Shown: positions 45,681 to 57,095, counted from the first letter of the stretch. The stretch: 64,000 nt of DNA from Corynebacterium casei LMG S-19264 (GCF_000550785.1 NZ_CP004350.1:204835-268834); one strand, 5' to 3'. The notes: generated from the sequence alone by a model not told the origin. Translations and numbers: made by a program.

Positions 45681-46346
45681 ATGAGTACATCGAACACTGA
45701 CATCATGCTAGCACCTGGCGAAAGCGGCCACTACTCTCGAAGCTTCCGCCCCAACCTTCTCCTCTTCTGGCTACGCGACACCTATTTGGTGACCAACAAG
45801 CGACTCGCCTTGAAATGCGCCAACACCATCTTCGGATTCATTCCACTCGGATTTGAAGAGAAATCCATTCCAATGGGCTCCATCGCCGGCGTCAACTCAT
45901 CATTCAAAGTTAAGCCGGTTCGGCTACTCTTTGCCGGCTTTATAGCAGCGGTGATGCTCTTCATGGGACTGTCGGCGCTTGCGGGTGGTGCGGTCGGAGG
46001 GCTCTTCCTTCTTCTTGCTGGAACTTTCTTTGCAGCCATTGCGGCCAATTCCATCATGGCATCCCTAAGTGTTACCAATAATGGTGGCGGGGTAAACGAG
46101 GTAACAGTCTCCATCTTGGATAAAGCAGCCCTGGACGATTTCAAGAACAAAGCTACTGAGTACATCTACTCAGCTTCTGCAGGCGGAATCTCCTGGCAAC
46201 AGGCATACGCAAGTAATTCTGAGGGGTTCCAGAATTCTATGGGTCAACCACAGGGACACATTGCGCCACAGTCCCACCTTGCACAATCTGAACCTACAAT
46301 CCCACCTCGACTCCCCAACCAAGGTACCGGCAATTCTGGCTGGTGA
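45681..46346 (+). CDS. PH-like membrane protein, module gene 7 (copy B)
   Basis: Identical to the protein at 29893, with the same leaderless promoter. Confidence 0.7.
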   Translation: MSTSNTDIMLAPGESGHYSRSFRPNLLLFWLRDTYLVTNKRLALKCANTIFGFIPLGFEEKSIPMGSIAGVNSSFKVKPVRLLFAGFIAAVMLFMGLSALAGGAVGGLFLLLAGTFFAAIAANSIMASLSVTNNGGGVNEVTVSILDKAALDDFKNKATEYIYSASAGGISWQQAYASNSEGFQNSMGQPQGHIAPQSHLAQSEPTIPPRLPNQGTGNSGW

Positions 46347-46407
46347 TGTCCTTAGCTAACTGAGTAGGACACGCGGGATCCTCAATCGAATCGTAACAAT
46401 TACTCCA

Positions 46408-46430
46408 GCCCAGTCCCCAATGGACTGGGC
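46408..46430. terminator. Hairpin after the module (copy B)
   Basis: Same 9-bp stem as at 30620, without a T-run. Confidence 0.55.
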
Positions 46431-46531
46431 CCGATAGCGGTCAAGTCCGCCCGAGTGGTGTTTCTGCCTTTCGTTGAAACAAGCAGTGTGATGGCCTCAG
46501 GGACCAGCACGGGCTTGGTACTGTGACTGGT

Positions 46532-47265
46532 TCATGCGACTTCCTTGGTGGTGGTGTCGGCGTCGATGACGTTGGCGGTGATCATTGCTTTGGTTTGCTC
46601 AAGGCTTGTCAGTGACATGTAGCGGTTTTGCTGAATCCAGTCATCATGTTGTTCTGCCAACACAGCACCAACAAGGCGCACAATAGCGTCACGATTAGGG
46701 AAGATTCCAACAACATCTGTGCGGCGCCGGATTTCTCGATTGAGCCGTTCAGTGGGGTTATTCGACCAGACCTTCTTCCACACTGATTTCGGCGTATTGG
46801 TAAACGCCAATAGTTCGTCGAGGGCTTCTTCTAGGTAGTCGGCCACGTGTGGGAACTTCTGCTCGCAAAATGCCACGACCTCTTTGGCTTGGGACCACAC
46901 CGATTCCGAGTCTGGTTGTTGGAATATCGTGTGAAACATCGCCGATAACGTCGGCCATTGAGTCTTGGGCACCATCGCTGAGAGGTTCTTCGCGAAATGG
47001 GTACGGCATCGTTGCCAGGACGCATTCGGTAACACGTCACTGATCGCGTGCTGGATACCTAAGTGAGCATCACTGGTTACCAAATAGACCTCATTAAGCC
47101 CGCGGGCTTTTAAGTCACGGAAGAACCCGGTCCATGACGATGCTGATTCCGATGTAGCGACCTGCATGCCTAGTAGCTCGCGGTAGCCTTCAGCATTAAC
47201 CCCGGTAGCAAGGAGTACGGAGGTTTTAACCACTCGTCCGCCTTCACGGACTTTCATGGTTAACG
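46532..47265 (-). pseudogene. IS256-type transposase, C-terminal part (copy B)
   Basis: Identical to 30744-31477. The N-terminal part is at 48703-49215. Confidence 0.88.
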
Positions 47266-48702
47266 GGCTCTTCCGTTTTTAGAGTGCATTGTGGGTGTGG
47301 CAGATAAGTAAACGAGCCTCTTGTCGGTAATGGTTTAGGTGTCGAATCTATCCACTTACCAACAAGGGGCTCTTACTCGTGGATTCTACTAGCAATGTCG
47401 TCGCTGACACCATCTGCCGCACCGCCGAACTTGGCCTAGCCATTACAGGTGCCATGGACGCAGGAGATTTCACGTTCATCGAAGCCACCGCTACCGCTTT
47501 TGCCGATTCGTGCAGTAGCTGCGCTATGTCGGGGCAGTTTCGGGATCATGCCTATCGCACTCTCATTGATCTGCCGATTGTTGGTTTCCCCACCAAGCTA
47601 CGCATCCGCCTGCCACGCTATCGCTGCACCAATGACAACTGCGCAGTCAAGTACTTCCAAGCACAACTGGCATGTGCAGATCCAGGTAAGAAAGTCACCC
47701 ACCGGGTCACCCGCTGGATACTACAACGCCTAGCCATTGACCGGATGAGCATTTCCGCTACTGCGAAAGCCCTCGGAATCGGATGGGATCTCACCTGCCA
47801 GCTAGCGCTGGACATGTGTCATGAACTGATCTACAACGACCCGACCCACCTGGATAATGTACAGGTCATCGGCGTGGACGAACATAAATGGTCTCACAAT
47901 CGCAACGCTTATGGTGCAGGCTTTGTCACCGTGATTGTGGACATGACTGACCATCACCACAACACCAAGCGCCCAGCACGTTTATTGGGTGTGGTCGAAG
48001 GCCGCAGTGCTGATGCGTTGCGTACCTGGCTTGCTGCACGAACACCCGAGTTTCGCCGTCAGGTACGCATCGTCGCCATGGACGGATTCCAGGGCTATGC
48101 CACGGCCAGCAAAGAACTTGTGCCCAACGCCAGGCGGGTTATGGATCCGTTCCATGTTGTGCGTTTAGCTGGCGATAAGCTCACCGCCTGCCGGCAACGA
48201 CTCCAGCGGGAGAAATACCAGCGCCGCGGACTCACACACGACCCGTTGTACAAGAACCGGAAAACCTTGTTGACCACGCAGAAATGGCTAACAGACAAGC
48301 AGCAAGCCCGCCTGGATGAGCTCTGGGCTTATGACAAAGACTATGGGACATTGAAGATGGCGTGGCTTGCGTATCAGGGCATTATTGACTGCTATCAGAT
48401 GAGTGATAAACGCAAGGCCAAAGCGCAAATGCGCGATATCATCAACGCGCTATGCAAACTTCCGTCCACGAATAAAGAACTTGCACAACTTGGCCGCAGT
48501 CTAGATAAACGCCTAAGTGATGTCTTGGCATTTTTCGACGTAGGAGTCTCCAACGGACCAGTCGAAGCCATCAATGGACGCCTAGAACACCTCCGCGGAA
48601 TCGCGCTTGGATTCCGCAACCTCACCCACTACATCCTTCGATGCCTCATCCACTCCGGACAGCTCACCCACAAAATCAACGCACTCTAAAAACGGAAGAG
48701 CC
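47266..48702 (+). mobile_element. ISL3-family element, IS31831-like (copy B)
   Basis: Identical to 31478-32914, with the same GGTTAACG duplication at 47258-47265 and 48703-48710. The masking leader hairpin is at 47314-47372. Confidence 0.93.
47379..48689 (+). CDS. ISL3-family transposase (copy B)
   Basis: Identical to the transposase at 31591; intact. Confidence 0.92.
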   Translation: MDSTSNVVADTICRTAELGLAITGAMDAGDFTFIEATATAFADSCSSCAMSGQFRDHAYRTLIDLPIVGFPTKLRIRLPRYRCTNDNCAVKYFQAQLACADPGKKVTHRVTRWILQRLAIDRMSISATAKALGIGWDLTCQLALDMCHELIYNDPTHLDNVQVIGVDEHKWSHNRNAYGAGFVTVIVDMTDHHHNTKRPARLLGVVEGRSADALRTWLAARTPEFRRQVRIVAMDGFQGYATASKELVPNARRVMDPFHVVRLAGDKLTACRQRLQREKYQRRGLTHDPLYKNRKTLLTTQKWLTDKQQARLDELWAYDKDYGTLKMAWLAYQGIIDCYQMSDKRKAKAQMRDIINALCKLPSTNKELAQLGRSLDKRLSDVLAFFDVGVSNGPVEAINGRLEHLRGIALGFRNLTHYILRCLIHSGQLTHKINAL

Positions 48703-49215
48703 GGTTAACGCGTCACATGAGACATACAAGTATGGGCCGGTATCTAGTGGCCTGGTGCGAAAATCTTCGACCATGCAATCAAGATCTTTCGCCATCTCAG
48801 AGACCTGGGATTTTGAGAGATTATTGATACCTAGACTAGCGACAAGATCGTTCATCCTGCGAGTGGATACGCCCTTCAAGTAGCAGGTGGCTATCACGGT
48901 GGTGAGTGCTCGTTCGGCCCGGGTTCGTCGTTCCAGGAGCCAGTCCGGGAAGAACGATCCAGTGCGTAGCTTAGGTACTGCAACATCGATGGTACCCACG
49001 CGAGTATCTAGGTCGCGGTGGCGGTAGCCGTTGCGGACATTGGTGCGAGACTCAGACGTGGTGGCGTAATCGGCGCCGCAGACTTGGTCAGCTTGGGTCG
49101 AGAGGATTTGGTTAATGAAACCTTGAAGCATCTCGCGCATGAGATCTGGGGATGCTTGAGCGAGCAATTCGTCTAAGTAGGTAGTCGGGTCTATAGAATA
49201 AGGGGCAGCGGCCAT
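48703..49215 (-). pseudogene. IS256-type transposase, N-terminal part (copy B)
   Basis: Identical to 32915-33427. Confidence 0.88.
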
Positions 49216-49484
49216 CGTGGTTATCCCTTTCGAGGAAGTGTGGTTATGGAATCGAAAGGTACTACGGTGGTCGCCTCATTCATTCATAAGGGCTATCACC
49301 GATAGTTACAGATACACCACGCTAGCGGACACTGATAATAGAGAGTGCGGGACAAGAACCACTCGGAATGACCCACTAGCGGACTGGTCACAATCTGATT
49401 GTGTGCCTTCGTTGCGATCTGTCTTCCGGGCTGGTTCTCGCCCCGCACCGCGATCCGGTGATTCGGTCATGACTTTATAGGAGC

Positions 49485-50852
49485 GTGACCTCTCACCGTG
49501 ACCACCCTGGCAGGTGTCATGGTACTAGTCCCATCAGTGTCTTGTCTGCCCGAACCCTCGGATCAGCGGCTACCTTCACCATTTCCCTATACGAAAGCGC
49601 TGACAGCCATGACCACAGACATCGATTTCTCTGCAAAACCCGTTGCTGGGGTCGACACCCACACCGACACCCACACCGTTGCCACGGTGACTGCAACCGG
49701 CCGGCATCTGGCCACCGAAACCTTTCCCACCACCAGGGCCGGCTACACACACCTCACCGAGTTTCTTAACAAGCACGGTGTCGGCACCGTCGGAGTAGAA
49801 GGAACCAACTCTTTCGGTGCCGGATTAACCCGGCACCTGATAGACCGTGGCTACACGGTAGTTGAAGTCCTGCGCCCGAAGCGCAGCATCCGACGCCGGG
49901 ACGGGAAGTCAGATCCGGTGGATGCCCTTGCCGCCGCGCGACAGGTCCTGTCAGGGGAAGGACTGAGCACGCCTAAAGATTCCACAGGCCCGGTGGAGTC
50001 GTTACGAGCGTTACAGATCACCCGGAAACAGCTGGTGTCCACCACCACGACACTCATCACGACGATAAAGTCGTTGCTGGTCACAGCTCCTGATGATATC
50101 CGCACCCGCTACGGAACTATGACTAACCACACCCTTGTCAACGCATTGGTGTACTGCCGTCCATCGCCGGATCTTAGCGATCCGCGAAATGGTGTGCTGA
50201 CCAGCCTGAAGATTCTGGCCACGACCTACCGCGCGTTGCGGGTGCAGTGTGATGAGTTGGAAGCCCGGATCTCTGCTCTGGTGTCAATGATCAATCCTCA
50301 TGTCAGCAGTATCGTAGGATGTGGGGCTCTTGTTTCCGCTGATCTGTTGATCAGCATCGGAGATAATCCTGAGCGCATTCACTCGGAAGCAGCGCTGGCG
50401 AACTTGTGTGGGGTGGCTCCATTGCCGGCAAGCTCTGGGCGAACCAACCGGCACCGGCTTAATCGTGGTGGTGACCGGCGTGCGAACTCGGCGTTGTATC
50501 GGATTGCTCTTGTGAGGATGCGCTATGACCAACGCACCAAAGCCTACGTCGCTAGGCGCACCGCAGAAGGGTTGTCGAAAAAGGAAATTATTCGCTGCCT
50601 CAAGCGAGCCATCATCAGAGAGGTCTACCGCGTGATCTGTACCAAGCGCAGTACGCCCCAACCGAGGGATCTTCGGCGAGATGAGCTGAAAGAACTGCGC
50701 ATCGCGAAGCAGCTCACCCAGGTGTACGTAGCGCAACATTTAGGGTGCGCCCCGGCGAGGATCAGTGACATCGAGACTGGAAAACGTCCGTTAACGGAAT
50801 TAGCGTCGGCCTACGAAAAATTCCTGAAAACCGTTTGACACACTATAGGAGC
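49485..50852 (+). mobile_element. IS110-family element, uninterrupted (unit B)
   Basis: About 1368 bp by the TATAGGAGC repeats at 49476-49484 and 50844-50852. The left non-coding end (about 49485-49608, 124 bases) is intact here and may encode the bridge RNA. The right end joins nrtA codon 55 exactly as at 36520. Confidence 0.7.
49609..50838 (+). CDS. IS110-family recombinase with C-terminal XRE-like HTH (unit B)
   Basis: Protein identical to that at 35277. Because its left end is not interrupted, this copy is the better candidate for an active element. Confidence 0.88.
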   Translation: MTTDIDFSAKPVAGVDTHTDTHTVATVTATGRHLATETFPTTRAGYTHLTEFLNKHGVGTVGVEGTNSFGAGLTRHLIDRGYTVVEVLRPKRSIRRRDGKSDPVDALAAARQVLSGEGLSTPKDSTGPVESLRALQITRKQLVSTTTTLITTIKSLLVTAPDDIRTRYGTMTNHTLVNALVYCRPSPDLSDPRNGVLTSLKILATTYRALRVQCDELEARISALVSMINPHVSSIVGCGALVSADLLISIGDNPERIHSEAALANLCGVAPLPASSGRTNRHRLNRGGDRRANSALYRIALVRMRYDQRTKAYVARRTAEGLSKKEIIRCLKRAIIREVYRVICTKRSTPQPRDLRRDELKELRIAKQLTQVYVAQHLGCAPARISDIETGKRPLTELASAYEKFLKTV

Positions 50853-51908
50853 ATCAACACCCCGTTGACCATCGGCTACGTGCCCATTGCGTGCTCTGCA
50901 CCGATTGCTATCGCTGACGCCCTGGGCCTGTTTAAAAAGCACGGCGCGAACGTCGTGTTGAAGAAGTTCTCCGGCTGGGCTGACCTATGGACGGCCTATG
51001 CCACAGAACAGCTGGACGTGGCGCACATGCTTTCACCCATGACCGTGGCGATTGATGCCGGCGTGACCAATGCCGCGCGCCCCACGGAGCTGTCTTTTAC
51101 CCAAAACACTAATGGCCAGGCCATTACTTTGGCCTCCAAGCACTATGGCTCAGTGAACTCCGCGCAGGATTTCAAGGGCATGGTGCTGGGCATCCCGTTT
51201 GAGTACTCCGTGCACGCGTTGCTGCTGCGCGACTATTTGGCCGCGAACGGCGTGGACCCCATCGCTGATGTGGAACTGCGCCTGCTGCGACCAGCGGACA
51301 TGGTGGCGCAGCTGTCCGTGGAAGGCATCGATGGCTTTATCGGCCCGGAGCCGTTCAACGAGCGCGCCATCAAGAGCGGCTCCGGCAAGATTTGGCTGAT
51401 GACAAAGCAACTGTGGGACAAGCATCCATGCTGCTCGGTGGCGATGGCCAAGGAATGGAAGGCGGAGCACTCCAGCGCCGCGCAAGGTGTAAACAGCGCG
51501 CTGGAAGAAGCCGCTGCCATATTGAGCACCCCGGCGCAGTTCGATTCCTCCGCGCAGACGCTGTCGCAGGAAAAATACCTCAATCAGCCCGCAGAGCTTC
51601 TCGATGGCCCATTTTCAGGCGTCTACCAAGACTGGCACGGCAACACGCATACTGACTTAGAACGCATGTCCTTTGGCGACCCAACGGACCCGGCGGCAAT
51701 CGTGTGGATGGCCACGCAGATTGCCCGCTGGGGCTTGGGCGGTGACACGTTGACGATGGATGATTCCACCATCATCGCCGCCGCAGAAAGCGTGCTTGTG
51801 CCGGGACTGGAAGTGACTGGCGAACACTTAAGTATTAACGGCGTGGATTTTGATCCACTGGCCCCTACTCGTGGATATGACCACATGGACTCGGTGATTT
51901 TTCGGTGA
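50853..51908 (+). pseudogene. nrtA: nrtA, 5'-truncated by IS110 (copy C)
   Basis: Lacks residues 1-54 like copy B. The C-terminal part differs from A and B, for example Asn for Ile in GVNSALEE and the segment DDSTIIAAAESVLVPGLEVTGEH. This 3' half is probably the original resident allele. Confidence 0.9.
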
Positions 51909-52687
51909 ATACTAAACCCAAACCACTTCACGCCGTCATTATTGGCGTAGTGATGTTTATCCTCACCATCGGCATTTGGCAGTTTGCCGCCAACGCCGGG
52001 TGGATTAGCGATATCGCGCCAACGCCCGCGAATACTTTTGCGCGCGGCGTGGAGATTCTCTCCGACCCGTTCTATCAAGATGGCCCCGCCAGCGTCGGCA
52101 TTTTCTGGCACCTGATGGCGAGTTTGCGTCGGGTGCTCTTTGGCTTCTTGCTCGCTGCGATTATAGCTTTGCCAGTGGGCTTTATTCTGGGGCGCAGTAC
52201 CACGCTGCGCTGGGCTGTCGATCCGGTAGTGCAGGTTCTGCGCCCAGTCTCGCCACTGGCGTGGCTGCCACTCGGTCTCGCGCTTCTCAAAGACGCTGAA
52301 AACACCGCCGTCTTCGTCATCTTGCTCTCGGCGCTGTGGCCGATTCTAATTAACACCATCGATGCCGTGCGCAGCGTTAATCCGACGTATATCAACCTCG
52401 CGGATACCATCGGCACCGACTGGTGGTCGCGCATTGTGTACATCTGGCTGCCGGCTTCCTTGCCGGGCATTATTACCGGCCTGCGCTTGTCACTGTCCAC
52501 CGCGTGGCTAGTTATTGTCGCGGCGGAGATGCTCATCGGCGGACGCGGCGTGGGCTTCTTCGTGTGGAACGCCTGGAACCGCCTGGATATTGACGCCATT
52601 GTTGTCGCGATTTTCATCATCGGTATCGCGGGCCTGATTCTTGACCACCTCGTCGGCGCATTGCAGAAAGTAGTTCGCTATGACTAA
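51905..52687 (+). CDS. nrtB: ABC transporter permease, NrtB type (copy C)
   Basis: A 260-residue permease differing from copies A and B at a handful of N-terminal positions (MFILTIGIWQFAANAG, TFARGVEIL, ASLRRVLFGF) and by silent changes. All six helices and the EAA loop are kept. Confidence 0.88.
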   Translation: MNTKPKPLHAVIIGVVMFILTIGIWQFAANAGWISDIAPTPANTFARGVEILSDPFYQDGPASVGIFWHLMASLRRVLFGFLLAAIIALPVGFILGRSTTLRWAVDPVVQVLRPVSPLAWLPLGLALLKDAENTAVFVILLSALWPILINTIDAVRSVNPTYINLADTIGTDWWSRIVYIWLPASLPGIITGLRLSLSTAWLVIVAAEMLIGGRGVGFFVWNAWNRLDIDAIVVAIFIIGIAGLILDHLVGALQKVVRYD

Positions 52688-53468
52688 ATCCCTAAAAACC
52701 ACCGCGACTGATGCCTCAGTTGAACTGGACTCCATCACCAAGTCCTATGGCCCGACCACAATTATTGGTGATACCAGCATCAACATCAACGACGGCGAGT
52801 TCGTCGCCCTGCTGGGGCCTTCTGGTTGCGGCAAGTCCACCATTTTGAAGATGATTGCAGGTCTTGCGGAGCCATCCACCGGCACCGTTAGCACCGGTCA
52901 CAAGAAGGTGCAGGGGCCTGGCCCGGACCGCGGCATGGTGTTCCAGGACCATGCGCTTTTGCCATGGATGACCGCGCGCGGCAACATCGACTTCGGGCTG
53001 CGCTCCGCACGACCAGGCTTGAGCAAAACCGAGCGCGCTGAGATTACCAAGAACCACTTGGAGCAAGTAGGGCTTTCCGATGCCGCTGAGCGCCGCCCCG
53101 CCCGCCTTTCCGGCGGCATGCAGCAGCGCGTCGGCATCGCACGCGCCTTCGCCATCGACCCGCCGATCATGCTTCTCGATGAACCCTTCGGCGCCCTCGA
53201 CGCCCTGACTCGCCGCGAACTACAAATCCAGCTACTCAACATCTGGGAAGCATCACGCCGCACCGTCGTCATGGTCACCCACGACGTTGACGAAGCAATC
53301 CTGCTCTCCGACCGCGTCCTCGTCATGTCCAAGAGCCCTGAAGCCACCATCATCGCCGACATCAACGTCGACCTCCCGCGCCCACGCCACGAAGTCAGCG
53401 AAGACCCTTCCGTCGAAGCCAAGACCGCCGAACTGCGCAAGGAAATGCTCCACCTCCTCGAGCACTAG
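52680..53468 (+). CDS. nrtD: ABC transporter ATPase, NrtD type (copy C)
   Basis: A 262-residue ATPase with the same motifs as copy A. It differs by silent changes and an Asn-to-His change near the C-terminus (MLHLLEH). After its stop the sequence is unrelated to the module and leads into chromosomal genes. Confidence 0.9.
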   Translation: MTKSLKTTATDASVELDSITKSYGPTTIIGDTSININDGEFVALLGPSGCGKSTILKMIAGLAEPSTGTVSTGHKKVQGPGPDRGMVFQDHALLPWMTARGNIDFGLRSARPGLSKTERAEITKNHLEQVGLSDAAERRPARLSGGMQQRVGIARAFAIDPPIMLLDEPFGALDALTRRELQIQLLNIWEASRRTVVMVTHDVDEAILLSDRVLVMSKSPEATIIADINVDLPRPRHEVSEDPSVEAKTAELRKEMLHLLEH

Positions 53469-53474
53469 CCCCGT

Positions 53475-53503
53475 TGACCTCTCAAGCGGACTATTGTAGC
53501 CTG
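53475..53503 (+). promoter_or_regulatory. Probable promoter of the 53570 gene
   Basis: TTGACC (53475-53480) and TAGCCT about 17 bases later form a reasonable sigma-A promoter right after the nrtD stop. Confidence 0.5.
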
Positions 53504-53569
53504 GGGAATAAGAATTAATAGTCCACAACGTGCGGGCAGGATGGCTCACTGCCGCGGCGAGGGGGAGAC

Positions 53570-54013
53570 ATGAGATTTATCAAAGGCGCAGTGGCGTTGT
53601 TGGCAGTGGGGGCGGTGGCCTTCGGGGGTTCGATCGCGGGAACTAGCTATGTGTTGGATTCGCGGGAGCAGGCAGAGCTAGAGGCGCAAGAAGAAGCACA
53701 GCTCGCGCGGGAGCGTAGCGCGATTGAGCCAGGAGTGGACGACAGTGTTGAAGCGGCGGCGAACGCGCCGGAGATTCGGGATAACATTGGTTCTTTTACC
53801 GTGCGCTGCCAGGTTCATGAAGGCGATGAGGACGGCCCGCTGATGGGCTTTGTTTTTGGCAACCATCATCAAAGCCTCGATACAGCACTGCATAGCGCGG
53901 AGATATTCCTCTCCCGCGTCGCGCCGGAAGGCAATGGGGAAGTCAGCCATTGCCGGACATGGGAGGACTACACGTCAATGGGTGCGTTCGATGAAAATGG
54001 ACGGCCAGTCTAA
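53570..54013 (+). CDS. Secreted or membrane-anchored small hypothetical protein
   Basis: A 147-residue protein with an N-terminal hydrophobic segment (about 5-28), a charged helical stretch (REQAELEAQEEAQLARERS) and a small outer domain with two Cys (FTVRCQVHEG and EVSHCRTWED) that may form a disulfide. GGGGGAG precedes ATG 53570. Unknown family. It is the first native gene after the repeat array. Confidence 0.6.
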   Translation: MRFIKGAVALLAVGAVAFGGSIAGTSYVLDSREQAELEAQEEAQLARERSAIEPGVDDSVEAAANAPEIRDNIGSFTVRCQVHEGDEDGPLMGFVFGNHHQSLDTALHSAEIFLSRVAPEGNGEVSHCRTWEDYTSMGAFDENGRPV

Positions 54014-54099
54014 AACTCTGGGATAGCCGGTATGATGCAAGGGAGTTTAAGCGCGCAGTACCTGGTTTAGGTCTCAATGTGGATGTGGAGTAATTCTTA

Positions 54100-54798
54100 A
54101 TGGTCGTCGATGTTTCGCAGTTGTCATCATCGAACCAGGATTATGTAAAGGATCTTTTCAAGCTGGGGGAATGGAATGACGCACCAATCACTACCAAGCT
54201 GTTGTCACAGCAAGTTGGTGTGAGCCTGTCCAGCGCTTCTGACGCGGTGCGGAGGCTGGAGAAGAAGGGGCTTGTTAAACATGCCCCATACGGAGCCATC
54301 ACCTTAAGTGAGCTGGGGCGAGAATACGCGCTGCAGATGGTGCGCAGGCATCGGCTTATCGAGACATTCTTGGTGACATCACTGAACTACCGGTGGGATC
54401 AGGTTCATGATGAAGCAGAACAGCTTGAGCACAGCGTCTCCGATTTCATGATTGATCAAATTGATGCCAGCTTGGGTTATCCCACCAGAGATCCGCACGG
54501 GGATCCCATTCCGAGCGCAGATGGGCAGTACCCGGATTTAAACGCTTTGGATGCGGAAAAGGGCCAGAAGCTGGTTAGCTTGGCAGAAATGACAGCTGGA
54601 GAAGTCGGCATTGTAGAGCGTATTCATGATGCAGATCCGGACATGCTGAAGCATTTTGCACAGCACGGACTTGTCGTTGGCGCCGATATTGCTGTGGGAG
54701 AATCCCAAGCATTCGCTGAATCTACGCAGATCATTTTGGGCAAGAATTCTGTATCTCTTGGCGCAGCAGCACTGCGCGCAGTATTAGTCCGCGTTTAG
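54100..54798 (+). CDS. mntR: DtxR/MntR-family metal-dependent regulator
   Basis: A 232-residue DtxR-family repressor: winged helix (LSQQVGVSLSSASDAVRRLEKKGLVKH, residues about 35-62), dimer and metal domain (MVRRHRLIETFLV, HDEAEQLEHSVSD) and a C-terminal FeoA/SH3-like part (LVSLAEMTAGEVGIVERI). The metal-site pattern HRLIETFL ... HDEAEQLEH, and a length of about 230 residues, fit both Fe (DtxR/IdeR) and Mn (MntR) regulators; the sequence is closer to MntR in my reading. GGAG precedes ATG 54100. It stands directly upstream of nrdI-nrdF. Confidence 0.82.
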   Translation: MVVDVSQLSSSNQDYVKDLFKLGEWNDAPITTKLLSQQVGVSLSSASDAVRRLEKKGLVKHAPYGAITLSELGREYALQMVRRHRLIETFLVTSLNYRWDQVHDEAEQLEHSVSDFMIDQIDASLGYPTRDPHGDPIPSADGQYPDLNALDAEKGQKLVSLAEMTAGEVGIVERIHDADPDMLKHFAQHGLVVGADIAVGESQAFAESTQIILGKNSVSLGAAALRAVLVRV

Positions 54799-54847
54799 TT
54801 CTTTCCGGCTTTCGATTTCTATCATTTTTGACGTCTACCTGCACTCC

Positions 54848-54878
54848 TTGGCAACTACGTCGAAACGTAGTTTAATAT
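54848..54878 (+). promoter_or_regulatory. nrdI promoter with 20-bp palindrome
   Basis: The palindrome AACTACGT-CGAA-ACGTAGTT (54853-54872) fills the space between a TTGGCA-like -35 (54848) and the -10 box TAATAT (54873-54878). It is a clear candidate operator for the nrdI-nrdF unit; the repressor is unknown and it does not resemble the NrdR box. Confidence 0.65.
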
Positions 54879-55021
54879 TCAATAACGCGAAACTTTGAAG
54901 GTTGCTTGCTGCTTCATAGCCCTCGAGTAAGTGCCGCATTCGGGCTGTTAAAAATCCGGAAAGGAGTCATGCCATCGAATTTCAACCTGCTCAACACATA
55001 TGGGGGGAAAGAACACCCCGC

Positions 55022-56483
<1,462 letters not shown>

Positions 56484-56513
56484 TATCCACTTGAACTATC
56501 CCCAGGAGAACTC

Positions 56514-57080
56514 ATGAAACTTCTCATCCTTGTAGGAAGCTTGCGCCGTCAGAGCATCGCACGCAAAATTGCACTGCACGTTACGGAACTTGTTCCTGAC
56601 GGCGTTGACTGCGAGCTTTATAATCTGCGTGATTTGCCGCTCTATGACTTTGACTATGATGACCCGTCCGTTGTGGATAAACCTACTCCGCCGGAGTACC
56701 TGGCTTTCCGCGCAGCCATCAAGGAAGCAGATGCGGTCCTATTTGTCACCAGCGAGAACAATCGCACTATCCCGGCATGTTTGAAGAACGCCGTCGATAT
56801 CGGATCCAAACCGAACAATGACGTGGCATGGAAGGCCAAAGCGGCGGGAATCATCAGTCACTCTGTGGGGCGTATGGGAGGATATTCGGCGCAGAAGAAT
56901 CTCCGGCTAGCGTTGTCATATTTCGATATGGAATTTCCCGCACAACCAGAGGTGTTTCTTGGACAATCTCATTTGTTGATTGGAGAAGATGACCGCATAC
57001 AAGCGGGCAGTACGATCGAGTTCGTGCGTGACTACGTGGAGCGTCTTATGGCGATCGCGAGCGCGAAACACTCGGCATAA
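56514..57080 (+). CDS. NADPH-dependent FMN reductase family protein
   Basis: A 188-residue flavodoxin-fold oxidoreductase: ILVGSLRRQSIARKIA is the phosphate-binding loop and VTSENNRTIPACLKNAVD is the second FMN-binding motif of the family. AGGAG precedes ATG 56514, 31 bases after nrdF. As the third gene of the unit it could reduce NrdI or supply reduced FMN for tyrosine hydroxylation in NrdF; that is inference. Confidence 0.82.
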   Translation: MKLLILVGSLRRQSIARKIALHVTELVPDGVDCELYNLRDLPLYDFDYDDPSVVDKPTPPEYLAFRAAIKEADAVLFVTSENNRTIPACLKNAVDIGSKPNNDVAWKAKAAGIISHSVGRMGGYSAQKNLRLALSYFDMEFPAQPEVFLGQSHLLIGEDDRIQAGSTIEFVRDYVERLMAIASAKHSA

Positions 57081-57095
57081 AGGGTGCTGAAAACA

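Larger units (their letters stand above)
46443..49375 (-). mobile_element. IS256-family element interrupted by ISL3 (copy B)
   Basis: Same nested arrangement as at 30655-33587. Outer ends are equally uncertain. Confidence 0.7.
36523..50854 (+). repeat. Tandem repeat unit B (14,332 bp)
   Basis: Second copy of the unit: positions equal unit A plus 15,788 up to 49,490, then plus 14,332. All predicted module and IS proteins are identical to unit A. It lacks the IS256 insertion. Its nrtA part carries the same three bases as the third copy (A at 50987/36655 and GC at 36952-36953). Confidence 0.93.
50855..53468 (+). repeat. Partial third repeat: nrtA'BD (copy C, mosaic)
   Basis: From 50855 to about 51492 this copy equals unit B. 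From 51493 it carries scattered differences from A and B through nrtA, nrtB and nrtD, and similarity ends at the nrtD stop. It therefore joins an incoming 5' part to a resident 3' part. Confidence 0.9.

Noticed and set aside
20735..53468. Integrated plasmid or prophage
   Set aside because: No replication, partition, relaxase, integrase, capsid or attachment site is seen; repeated content is transporter, module and insertion sequences only.
20735..53468. CRISPR or other short-repeat array
   Set aside because: The repeats are 14 kb direct duplications of genes, with no short spaced repeats.
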